Assembly: GCA_033980235.1 (NCBI GenBank)
Contig: CM067064.1
Location: 4,123,001 to 4,187,000 of the forward strand
Length of the DNA: 64,000 bases
Direction of reading: 5' to 3'
Source of the DNA: Diadema setosum
Lineage: Eukaryota > Echinodermata > Echinoidea > Diadematoida > Diadematidae
Positions 35,857 through 46,959 of this stretch are shown here, piece by piece. Both the position numbers and the translations under genes were made by a program. The notes beneath the pieces are model-generated. The model did not search any database and was not told the origin of the DNA. It saw nothing but the letters and a program-made list of their open reading frames with translations. Position 1 is the stretch's first letter. Every line of letters starts with the position of its first letter.

Positions 35857-36975
35857 CTAGAAATGTCGCTATGGCGACTGGTATGCCTCCACTATAATGC
35901 ATGATTCTCCTAATAGGTCTATAGTACATGTGGACAATGTGTGATTACATTTTCACAAAATTGGCAAAATATTAAAATGACAAGTATGTCACAAATGTGT
36001 TGAATGTTCACCTTCCTTGACCTAGGTTTAATTGGATGAATAGGAGAGCATGTATTTGGGGATTTAAGGACTTTAACTTTACTTTGACCCAATTCATAAG
36101 TCTATGCATCGAGTAATTTTCAAGGTATGGAGAAAAAATGCAATTTCTGTATTGAATAGTAAATTGTTATCATTTTCATCTGGCCTTTGGCCCTAAGATT
36201 TATAAGATAATCACTGTCAGGCAGAATATGCATAAATAATTATGTAAGTTTCAAGATAAGTTGAGTCACTTTCGAGATATGGAGGAAAAAGTTAGTTCAG
36301 CACTTTCACTTGATATCTGACCTTTTGACCTTTGAGGCAAAAAAAAAAAGAAAGAAAAAAAAAGGAAACTTCCCAGAGAATCTCTATTGGGTTATACATG
36401 CACACATCAAGAAAAAAAAATGATAATAATCCTGCTGGCATTGCATAAATATGAGGGAAATAGTAAAATTTTGAAGTGTTGCCCTTGACCTTTGACCCCA
36501 TGAACCCTAAATTCTCTACATAATCACTGCCCATCAGTACATGTATATATACTATGTTCCATGAAGATACCTTGAACAATATCCAAGGTATGGAGACAAA
36601 AGTGAAATTTTTATATTTTTACTTGACATTTTGACCTTTGACTTCATGACCCCAAACTTTCAACACAGAATCTTAATTGGGTAATACATATATACACTAA
36701 GTTTCAAGAAAATATCTTCAGGCAATGCATAGATATGGTGGAAATAGTGAAATTTTTACGTATTTGACCTTGACCTTGAGCATGTGCACCCAAAAGGTGA
36801 TAGGCACAACTTCACCCCCTAATACACATACATGCCAAGTTTCATTAAGATACCTCAAAAGGTTTTTTAGTTACGCTGTCCACAAAATTCATTACGGACG
36901 GACGGAAGGACGGACGGACGGACAACCCGAAAACATAATGCCTCCGGCACCACTTCGTGGCAGAGGCATAAAAAA
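35857..36975. repeat. Modular dispersed repeat with GGACGGACGG tail, about 1.1 kb
   Basis: It begins near ACTAGAAATGTCGCTATGG and ends with GGACGGACGGACGG, AACCCGAAAACATAATGCC and an A-rich tail. Between lie about six diverged modules of roughly 135-175 bases. Each has a TTGACC/TTTGACC block, a 'TAATACATATATACAC' then AAGTTTCAAGA block, and a GGTATGGAGA-AAA block (near 36122, 36274, 36448, 36584 and 36727). No protein is coded. From memory this resembles a repeat widespread in marine invertebrates; a single copy is in this window. It lies in POLD2 intron 1. Confidence 0.65.
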
Positions 36976-37222
36976 AAAACTGAAAAAAAAAACACAATTA
37001 AAATTGATAGAAAACATAAAATCTTATGATAAAAGAAACACTGCACAGGGTTATGAAATAATGTGAATATTCTGTTCTATTTGCATCAATCACACTAAAA
37101 AAAAAAGATAAAGAGTAAGAACAACCCTATGACTGTATAAATCTAAATTGTTAAGTTCATATTTTGGTACTTTCTAAATAAACAATCTCATCAATTGCCA
37201 TTTGTGCATATAAGTAGTACTA

Positions 37223-37657
37223 CAGTTCGACCTCGATTATCCGGCCTCCTTTTATCCGGAAATCTCTATTATCCGGACGTGTTCACGCAGTGAAGGACTT
37301 TTTTTTTTTCATCCAAAATTTGAGAAGAAACAGTGACTTTCATGGATCTTTTTCACTAATTTCATAAGATGTGCATGATAGGTTTCTCAATATCTAATGA
37401 GGTAAAACATGTATGATTTTCACATAAAGATAAACTTTATTTTTGTGAAGAAGGGACTAAAATTTTGCACAGGCTAGTATTCCTCTGTATAGATTACACC
37501 ATCGTTGCGAGGTACGCTACCTGCCTAGCTGCCAGTGCACTGGGACGGCAGCATGGACGGCAGCTATATACATTAACATTGTGTCTCCCATATCCGGCTA
37601 ATTCGCTTATCCGGATGAGCGCCGGTCCCGACACGGCCGGATAATCTAGGTCAACTG
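37223..37657. mobile_element. pogo/Tigger-like MITE (ATTATCCGGCC)
   Basis: 435 bases with TIRs CAGTTCGACCTCGATTATCC (left) and the inverse of GGATAATCTAGGTCAACTG (right), flanked by TA on both sides (37221-37222, 37658-37659). TATCCGG is repeated in subterminal positions. The TA target and CAGT terminus are typical of the Tc1/mariner-pogo group. No transposase is present. Confidence 0.8.
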
Positions 37658-37679
37658 TAGTAGATCTAGGTACTATGAC

Positions 37680-37900
37680 TGCTGTAAAAGCGGATATTTT
37701 CGCACAACTAATTTTTCGTGCTCAGCGGGGTAAGAAGAGTTTCGCATGATTTTAATTCCACGGAATCAAGACATCAACTACTGGAACAAAGATTCTATGG
37801 CAAGCAAAAATATTTGCGTGCTTTTATTTTCGCGCTAGTTTTGGGTTGAGCGAAATGTGTGAAAATGTCAACACCGCGAAAATTTCCACATTTACAGTGT
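37680..37900. mobile_element. TACTGTAAAAG-ended MITE, copy 2
   Basis: Ends TGCTGTAAAAGCGGATATTT and TTTACAGTGTA. Long stretches match copy 1 at 33222 (GACATCAACTACTGGAAC, GGCAAGCAAAAATATTTG). It follows the pogo-like element by 20 bases. Confidence 0.75.
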
Positions 37901-38348
37901 AAAATGAGTGTGCATGAATATGATATTCTATATAATTACAGTGGTCCAGCTGGTCAAGGCCTAGACAGAATCAGAAAGATCTGTCTGTCCGGTGGAGTCT
38001 TTTTTTTTTTTTTTACGTTATCGCTCTCCTCGAGGGGATCCATGAAGCCAGAGTGACTCAGACGCAGTCTCCGCAGGAACATTTCCCCAACGACCACATA
38101 CAGACTGATCTTTCTGTCAAGTCAAGGCCAAGCCTAAACTTAGACAGAAAAATCTGTCTGCTTAGAGCCTGGAGGAGTGTTGTATTTGTAATATTCAGCT
38201 GATATTTGTTTACTTTGATGGTTCTCCTCTGACACAGAATCAAGATGGAAGCCTCTCATTACACCCTGCTTTGGGGGATGCATTAAATAATAACCACTGT
38301 TCCCTATGGATGTGCTGGGTGAGGTTCATGTACTTCACCCTCCAGCAG

Positions 38349-38372
38349 CGCCCCCCCCCCCCCCCCCCCCCC
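38349..38372. repeat. C homopolymer
   Basis: A C run of about 24 bases followed by GCGCGCCGGCCCCCC, within POLD2 intron 1. Confidence 0.85.
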
Positions 38373-38872
38373 GCGCGCCGGCCCCCCTTTCAGATCGTCC
38401 AGAAAAAAAAAAATGGAACAAAATTCAAAACACCCATGAATTTCCAAAAGTTTTTCCAATCAAAGGCCCAAAGCAGAGTGCGCAGCCTATCTTTGAGCTT
38501 GAAACACCAAAGACGTGGACGAAAAAAACATTCACAATTTGCTTATTTTCTGCATACGATGGCAAGCAATAAACTGTTCAAGGACACGGTCTTCCTCACG
38601 TAACTGCGTAACGTAAGCTAACCCACCTGATTTGACCACCACGGATGTGTCGATACAATATCATGATATGCCTCTAGTCCCATTCCTTCATATTTACGTA
38701 CTTCCCAACCACAATCTCATTCTTATTTTAAAAAGCCTGCTGCCTGCCCCTTCCATTAGATAACATTTTGAAAAAAAGGATTATGTAAATGGTGTAAGTG
38801 CCCCGGTGATGCTTAACTTGAAATTACACGTTCAGACAATCAGAGTTCTGGGTAAATAGTACAGCAACTTAC

Positions 38873-38925
38873 CGAATAAATTTTAAAATGATACCGGAAG
38901 CTGGGATTCCCGCGCGCGCTGCTTT
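38873..38925 (-). promoter_or_regulatory. POLD2: Probable POLD2 non-coding exon 1 and promoter (ETS, E2F-like)
   Basis: On the minus strand a strong donor TTTATTCG|GTAAGT ends an exon at 38873. Just 5' of it are CCGGAAG (plus strand 38894-38900, ETS/GABP consensus) and TTCCCGCG (38907-38914, E2F-like) in a CpG-rich patch. This fits a TATA-less promoter for an S-phase gene. The acceptor joining it to the coding exon could not be fixed; CATTTCTAG near 35862 and CATTGAAG near 35799 are candidates. That this exon belongs to POLD2 is inference from strand and position. Confidence 0.55.
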
Positions 38926-39865
38926 TTACTTCTTAGGCTCGTTCATACATTGTTCTCAGATACTTTGCAATATGACAATAATCTAAACTTTATCTTGGCA
39001 TGTTTGAGATCAAAAATGTTTCCTGATAGACTGATGATCTGTTATTTTGATATTTTTTCCAAATCCTTTATCATCTCTTTAAAACTAAAATAAATAGAAA
39101 ATGTAAAGGATACAAATCTTTACACGCGTATTGGTTTTTGTTGAGTTACGTCATCATTGTTTACATCAGAGCAGCTGGTCGATCTACACGATTGGATTTC
39201 TTTGTCACACACGACGCTGCAGTATGAAAGCTTTATGCGTCACAGCATGCACCATCATCGCCAACCGTTCCTGAGCTCATCTTTCAGTCCCGCTAATCTC
39301 CGTAATAGATGGCAACAATCGACGCATTGTCACAAGATACTTCTATTCTCCTCTGCTGTCCATGGACTGCTCCTGGCCGGAGATAAGCGTCAGCAAGTCA
39401 TGCAAAGTGCAGCCAAATGATGGTGATGTTATTGCAAAAGTAGTTTCGTAAAAGTGAGTAGAAACCCCCCATTTTCGTGAAGGAAACTTGTGATAATTGA
39501 AGCCATGATTGGCATGAAGACAGCAGCAAAAGATGTCGACATTCTCGCATGTCAATAAAGAAACGCAGTTTGCCAGCGGCAGATCGATGAAGGCGAAAGG
39601 ATTTGCATTTTGAGCTGAGGGTCGCTACATTGTTAAGTGAAGTTGAGGAATAGGTGCAGCTATGCAGGCTTGTGTTTAAAAGCGAGGTTCTATTCTATCT
39701 TGGCCATGCCCTCAACACCGGCCTGAAAATTGTAATGTCAGCTGTGCCAGCAGTGGTTGCTTGCCATGCTTGTGTCGTAATCTATTCCTTGGATTGTGCA
39801 ATACGTTTTGATGTACAATACTTTTTGACGTAGTCTTGTAAAATAGTGCAATACCAGCAGTGACC
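38926..39865. other. Intergenic region between divergent POLD2 and NERD genes
   Basis: About 0.9 kb separates the probable POLD2 exon 1 (minus) from the NERD-gene start codon (plus). Part of it must be 5' UTR and promoter of the NERD gene. No coding frame here looks real and no repeat was recognised. Confidence 0.45.
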
Positions 39866-42800
39866 ATGGTGACCAGTGCAATTCAGGTAAGTTGTTCTGA
39901 CTAGTTCTCAGTACAGTAGACTTAAGTTTTGCTTCCCAGATATTATTGCAATATTGCATAATTTAGCACTACCCTACTCTTATGTTGGATTTTGCCCTGC
40001 TAAGGAGCACTGTAAGATTTTTTCATTCATCATTTTGTTCCCCTTTCCCTTCCCCCACTTTGATGTATGTGTAAATATCTGATGACCTGCTGTACACCTA
40101 TTTTGAATCACACTGGCTCTCTACAGGAATCGGGTGTCATGTTCGGTCTAACGAACAGAATTGTGCAGGCCAAGGAGGCTAGCAACCCCATGTCTCATAC
40201 TGAAGATGAAGCGGTCAGAGCTGGGAGAGATGCAGAGGAGAAGCTAATCAAGGACCTGGTGTCAAGAGGAGGCATCCCATACGACCACATATTCAGGAGG
40301 CTCAGGGTTCCAGACACTTTTCAGACCGGGCGTCATGAAATCGATGTTGTCGCGCTGACAGGTGCAAAATTCTCTCATGACTTAACTTTGCCAAAATAGT
40401 CTTTTTATGTCTCAAATTATGCATGAATTTAGAGCTAAAGTGTATTATTGATGTGCATTGGTGGTGACATTCATCTTTTGTTGCTTTATAATGTTGGTTA
40501 GTGTGGTCAAATTCCATGTTGTCAAGAGGCTTGGTACACTTACAACTACAGGAACCTGATGTTCAAATGTAATAAAATCACGTAAAAAACCCCAAAAACT
40601 ATTGTTTAAACAAAATATAGGGATGATCTTCAGAGTCTCAGCCATTCCTCCAGCACAAAAAAAATCCAAGGCTTCTTTTTCCCTTGTTTGGGAAGCATAC
40701 TTAGAATTACATGTAGTGCTATATTACGTAAAAAAAAAATAAATTAATTAAAAAAAAATAAAAAATTGGTATTTGTTCTCACTAGTAAAGTGTAAAACAA
40801 ATGTCTCTTTTTTCATGAATGTCATAGGAATTAAGTCATATGGAATTACAGGTACAATGTACATTGTAAATTTTGGACATACAGTGATATTGAATCAGTA
40901 AGTGAAAGGAATCTATATCTGAGAATTCATTGCCTTGCCTCTTGTTTCATCTGGTTGTGGTTTTAGAGTATGGGATTTATTCCATTGAAGTTAAGAACTG
41001 GTCTGGAAAGATCTCTCTCAGCAAGGATGGCAAGTCATGGGTCCAGCAGCGACACATCAAGGACTCAAACACCCAGTCGAGTGTTACGTACGACGCCTCG
41101 CACAACAATGCCCTCAACGAGGTGAGGTCCAAGTCCCAGCTCCTCCGCAGCCACCTGGTCCGGCAGGGGGTGTGCCTGGCAGAAAAGTTCTTTGCCCCAC
41201 GAGTGGTGCTCACAAATCAACAGTCAGAGCTGGACAGTTCACTGTGGACAGAGAACCAAGTCATCACACCAGACCATTATGACACCTTTGTGCAGTCCTT
41301 CTGCCGTAGTTACGCTGGGAAGCTGGCGAACTCAGTGGTACCATCATTTATTTCAGGTGAGAATATCAAAATTATTAGTGTCCATTACTCTGGAAACTGA
41401 CAGTTTTTGTTTGTTTGTATGTTTGTTTGTTTGTTTGTTTGTTTTTTTGGTATGGTTCCATCCAGGCAAAGTTTCCAAGAAGCTATTCAATCTACATCTC
41501 AGCAAGCGAAACACTGATAAAACACTGTATATCAATGCTGCCTCAGATCCTTGTGTAGAACAATATTGTAGAAAGGTAAATAATGATAAGTACTGTAAAA
41601 GTGGAAATTGGTGTGAAAATAAAAGTAGGCCTACGCGAATATTTTTTGCTTACCGATTCTGCAGTTTTTAAGCATGCAGAATTCATCTTACCTGGCCCAA
41701 TGTGAAAAAATTACTTGCACGAAAATAACAACTTTTACAGTAGATGGGATTTTCCCTTATCTGTGGAATTTCTTCTCATAAAGTTGGATCAAATATTACA
41801 AAGCATGGTGTGCATGAGAACTAATATGCTTGCGTCATACTTCGTTAGGATGTCATGCTATTGTATGTGGGGAGTTTTAAGAGGCAGTAATAACATTTCA
41901 AAATGCAGCAGATCATGTAGTTGTTATTGGTGAGCTGGGGAGTTTGTATATAAAAAAGATGATAAATTCATACCAATTTTATATTTTCCAAAAACATAGA
42001 ATGGATAAAAGATCTTTAAGAAGGGCTTGTTTTGCAAACTTCAAATGGAGGCAGTAGCCACTGAAGAGACTTGTTATGGCCACACCAATGCATATTAGGC
42101 AAGCAAGTACAAATGTAGCTTTAATCAGTTGGAAACAATGCAGTATTAAAGTGAGAAATTGCCCTTTCTTCCCCCTGCTGTCTAAATACTGTACATATAG
42201 GTCAGTTGTCATTCGGTGCAATGGAGGCGGCAAGGAATGTATTAAGTCAGATTGGCACATGGGACATTGTGAATCTGAACGGAGGAAAACAGATCATTGG
42301 TAAGGTCCTTCTTGCTCTACATTGTGTGCATTCATCAATTCCATATTTTTCAAAGACTTTTGGGCACGTACATTAAGACAAAGACATCCATTATTCAGGA
42401 ACTTTGTAAGTATATGGCAAGTTCAAACCGTGGAGGGGGGGGGGGTGATCCGCATTTAGGGAATATACATTATATTTCTTGTGCAGTGCAGGATTTAGAG
42501 GTCCCACTAAGTCATAGGGGAATGTCGATACAGAAATCATCACCTTGTCATTGAATTGGCAAATCAAAGTGTCACTGCATATTTTTGGTGGCAAAAACTT
42601 AGATGAAGCTAGTTAGATATACAAAAGCTGCACAGACTTGGCTGAGAAAAACAAAACAAAACTTTGGCCAATTTCTTCAAAGAGAGCCAGGGACTCCATT
42701 CTCTTAAACTTGTAATGTGTTGTCTGCGAAAAAAAAAAAATTATTCATACTACTGTAGGAACAAAGAGGCTTTTGAAAAATCTGCAACCAAAACAAACAT

Positions 42801-45800
42801 CCATAGTGGAGCAACAAAAGGTTTTTATGAGAGTTTTTCACTCTACCTTGTGTAGTACTAGCAAGGAATAGTAAAATTTCATGAAAAACTTGTTGCAATA
42901 AACCTCAGAAATTCAGCTTTTAGAACCCAGTGAATTAATTGATTGTGCTGTCATATTTCTTGATAGGCTGCAGTCTGTACTTCAAAAAGATGCAGTTACC
43001 TTATCTCTGCAGTTTATAGGGCACTTGTTGAAATGCGTTGTAGATTTGTCTGCACAGCAAATGCTGTTTAAAAGTCTTGGTAGCGTTATAAGATCTCAAA
43101 ACACAAAGTTTTGTGTTTCTTCCATGTACAGCTTAGTGTAGCAGAGAGTACTATAATTTGTTAGAAAGGATCGCTTCCTGATTTTCATATTTGGTGCAAT
43201 TTGTTTTTGCCATCATGTTTGAATTCTTATTGTTAGCGTTGTGGTGTGTGCTATTGTTTTCTGTTTCAAGGTGACTTCAAGGGCAATAAGGACCTAACTC
43301 TCAACAGGAAGACAGCATGCAGAATGGAATTCAGCCACCAACGCAGCTCGGTTCTTGGCTCAGTGTGGGCCATTATGGGCTTCTCACCACAGGTATGACC
43401 TTGCATGGCTCAATTGTTTTGCATGTATAGGACACAGAACAGATGTACAGTGTGCTTTGTGAGAAACATATTGTAATGGCATTCATATATTGTATGTTAG
43501 ACAACCATACAGTAATTAGTGCTGTCATTATTTGCATGAGGAACAGCTGTCTTGTTTCAATGAGCATATGGTTGAGATCATGCCATGAAGTTTTATTTTT
43601 CATATGACAAAAATAGAAATGCACAAGTATCAGTCATTACAATGCACTCTAAATGAATCTCATTCAGAGAAAGAAAAATAATTGAAGACTGACATTCCAG
43701 TTGAAAGCCACCTCCATCAGCTAATGTACTTTCCCTGTAAATAGAGGGTGAATATGATTTTCAAAACTAGTGGCATGTCTGTCAATCGCCCAACAAGAAG
43801 GAAATTGCCCATCAGTCTGGTTGCTTTTTTTTTTCTTTCTTTTTTAATAGTTGGCTGTTAAAAAAGGTCATTGTTACAGTCTGCATGCAAGCTCCTCAGA
43901 AGGTCGATTCTTGCAAAAACAATGGGAAATGACCCATACCAGGATTCAGCTCATTTGGTGAGGTCAACTAGGTATTCATTGTATGTCATTTAACCAGGGA
44001 AAGAGGTCACATCCTAGTCAGTGAGTGGCAAACAGATGTCATAGCTGTGTTGCTTGGACTCATGCCAAAGATTTATTCAGTTACAAACACCTGCTATCTG
44101 GTATCTTGTTGGTTCAGGTGGGGTTTGTGGTAAATCCATCCCTGAGTTTCAGTGCATAGTTTTTGTGATTAGTTTTAGTTTTTGCCAATTAGTGTGAGGT
44201 GTGACTAATAATGACAATTTCATTTGAGATTAGATAGCAAGTATTTACTCTGAAAGTGTACATTCTGTATAGATCTCTTCATCGAGTCATGTACTACATG
44301 AAGAGGGATACATTTTACAATTTTACTTCATGATGGAGCCTCTGCAAGAGAGCAATCTGTTTTTCTCAGTATCGCACCATACCATTATCACTGGTTTAGC
44401 TATTAAGTATGACAATATGAACACGTATTGCTCAGGTGAGAATACATTGTGTATATTGCTTGCAGGACTGGGCAGCTGTACACCAATGCAGTAAAGCTGC
44501 AATATAAACACCACAAGCCAGTTCCTTATTTATATCCTATTCATATTTGCTGTTTGTTTTGTTTTTGTTTTTTTGTTTTTTGTTTTGGACTGAGCAGTTT
44601 CAATTGCATATCAAGAGCAGTTTAGTGAAGCATACAATGTACATTTTAGTTCTAAATTCCAGTCATTTATGAGGGATCATAATTATGCACTGTTGTTGTA
44701 ACCTATTGTCACTGCATGAAGTTTTAAAGGTAGGGGATACCTTTTACAGACCTCCCAAAATGCAGCAAAACATTAAATATGAACCTCAGGGGACTTGTTT
44801 AGGCCACTGCTGAGAAATTTGGAAGTCAACAGTTATCTACAATTTGAATAATGCACAAAACTCAACTACTCAGTAGTTCTGTGTGTCAGCCACACTTAAG
44901 CCTTTTTGTTGCAGTCTTCTGTATTTTTTTATCTATAAACACAAATCTAAAAGTATAAGAGCTGATGTAATAACATATAGAGTGTGTGGCAAGAATGTAT
45001 ATAGAAATGTTTGTAAGTTTTGATGAACTTTCTTCACAAAATATACATGATGGACACACATGCAGTGCATGGGTCTGCAAAGGTAGCGTAGTAATGTACT
45101 GGAATTTACGGTGAGCCCCAAAAAAATTCAATTCAAAATATAACGGTCAATAAAAATGTACTAAATGTTACCTTCCACTTTCAATACTTTATGGGAGGTT
45201 CTAAAATGATACTCTCTTCAACATACCACTGTATTTATACAACTCTTCATTTAAGGCATGCAAATGGGAATCCCTACCTTTAAGCTTGTATAGTGTAAGT
45301 TGTCTACTCCTATACTCATCCATTCTTTACACAAGGTATCAATTACACTTCTGAAAATTTATTAAGGAAAATAAAAGCAAGTAGAGCAGTGAGGCCTTGC
45401 TGGAAATATGAAGTCGTTAATGGTTTAGGTTCTGTGTTAGGGTATTGTTGTTGTTGGTTTTTTTAATATGTAGTGCCCAGCATTTGTGTAGGCATGTATG
45501 ATGTTTAACCTGTTGAAGACGAGTATACTCGGGAAAGCGTCTATGGGAAATGCGTGTTGTACATGGTAGCAAAATCATATCGTCCTCAATAGGTTAAGGC
45601 GATTATGGTAGTGATGTTGCAAGCATCACATAATATTATGCATTTATATATAATCTCAATGATTGAATGTGTGTGTGTGTGTGTGTGCGTGTGTGCGTGT
45701 GTGCACGTGTGTGCGTGTGTGTGCGTGTGTGTGTGTGTGTGTGTTTGAACCACTGATGAGAATGCAGTAGACATTGATGAGTAATGGTGCTGGTTGCTTT

Positions 45801-46608
45801 GAAAATTCCAAAATCACAAATTATCTTGTGTGATATGATTTAGCAGTATATTCTCTGTAAAATGTTGAATACTCACTGTGAAATATCATGATATGTACCT
45901 ATGAAACAGCCATCAAAATTATGTGTTAGTTACGTAGCAGAAACACATGATCATGATCCCAAGAAATTGATTGCTTCCAATAAACCAGGAAAGTTCTAAT
46001 GGATGGATTGTACTTATCTTGCACCGTGTTATTTGCATTTTGGTGCATTTGAAAAAAATTTCTGTCAGCCCTGCTTCAGCTGTTTGCATGTGTGGAATTT
46101 CATGAAATTGACATAATGTTTTATTTTTTCCATTAGTTATTTCAAATTATGTGATCGCAAGGTGCAATATCCTAGGCAGCAATCTTAATGAATTTGGGTT
46201 TCAATTTAGATTTCCCTAATAAGGCCACTGAACAAGTAGTCAGATATTTTGTTATAAACGGTAGGAATGGCAGTTTTATGTATCATGTCCCAGACTAGTT
46301 AATAATGAAAGAGTCTCTCTTTGAGCATACTCTTTGCATCATTTAGACAGGAAATCCTGATTCCGTCAGATCCAATATATTGAACAATTTTTCTTTCCTT
46401 CTGTCCGTCTGTCTTCTAATTTTCACTACATGAAAACTAGGTCACTGTGACGATCTACAAGCGAGGCGGCGAGGGATGGCTGTGGAATGCAACTTGTGGG
46501 CAGATCAGCATCTCGTACGATGCAGAGATTTCCTTCCGGGTCGCCGGGGAAGAGGTAGATGCCAAGATCCAGGCAAACGACATCGAGAGCATCATCCTGA
46601 GTACATAG
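39866..46608 (+). CDS. NERD (nuclease-related) domain protein
   Basis: Six exons join in phase: 39866-39886, 40127-40361, 40967-41356, 42201-42299, 43271-43392 and 46441-46608, giving 344 residues. The start GACCATGG has a good context; exon 1 codes only MVTSAIQ. The NERD domain spans about residues 33-150. HEIDVVALT supplies D80, and IEVKNWSG supplies E93 and K95, the D..ExK arrangement of restriction-endonuclease-like folds, so the site looks intact. An upstream conserved-type E (E44/E45 in DAEEKL) is also present. Residues about 216-344 form a second, apparently beta-rich region (VTVTIYKRGGEGWLW, ISISYDAEISFRVAG) that I do not recognise. There is no signal peptide or membrane segment. NERD domains are found in bacteria, archaea and some eukaryotes and are proposed to act on DNA; the role in animals is, as far as I know, unproven. 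Confidence 0.88.
41591..41742. mobile_element. TACTGTAAAAG-ended MITE, copy 3
   Basis: Ends TACTGTAAAAGTGGAAATTG and AACTTTTACAGTA are clear inverted repeats. The interior is shorter and more diverged than the copies at 33222 and 37680. It lies in NERD-gene intron 3. Confidence 0.75.
45505..45597 (+). mobile_element. 93-bp TTAACC-ended mini-element, copy 2
   Basis: Ends TTAACCTGTTGA and the inverse TCAATAGGTTAA; contains GAGTATACTCGGG and CTATGGGAAATGCGTG, both also in the 28572 copy. It is in the last intron of the NERD gene. Confidence 0.75.
45668..45745. repeat. (TG)n microsatellite
   Basis: A TG tract of about 77 bases with CG interruptions in the last NERD-gene intron, 70 bases from the 93-bp element. 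Confidence 0.95.
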
Positions 46609-46953
46609 TATCCGTGGTAACAAATCAGAACATTTTCTTGAGCTGACCCACCACAGACTGCAGATATCAATTTCAGCAGTGGAGCAGGGTATACTTATTT
46701 TGAAGATTTTTTTTCTTTCATCTTTCTTTTTTTTTTTCCAAAGTAAATGAGTAGACGGGTAGAAAAACAAGAAGATCGTAAATCCAAAGTGCCATGAATC
46801 TTACTCTAAACCATGAGAAAACCGTGGTACCTGGATAAGGAAGTTTTCCCCAGATTCAACTGCAAATACATGCACAAAGAGCAGTCCTTGTGTCATTGAA
46901 GTGTTTTGTTACTTTATGAGAAGTAGTAGGGGAATGTGATTGTCACTATAACA

Positions 46954-46959
46954 AATAAA
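46954..46959 (+). terminator. Candidate NERD-gene polyadenylation signal AATAAA
   Basis: The first AATAAA after the stop codon, about 346 bases downstream. Other AATAAA signals occur much later, for example near 56116. Confidence 0.45.

Noticed and set aside
39157..39420. 87-codon frame between POLD2 and the NERD gene
   Set aside because: No family, starts without ATG, and lies in the expected promoter/5' UTR interval.
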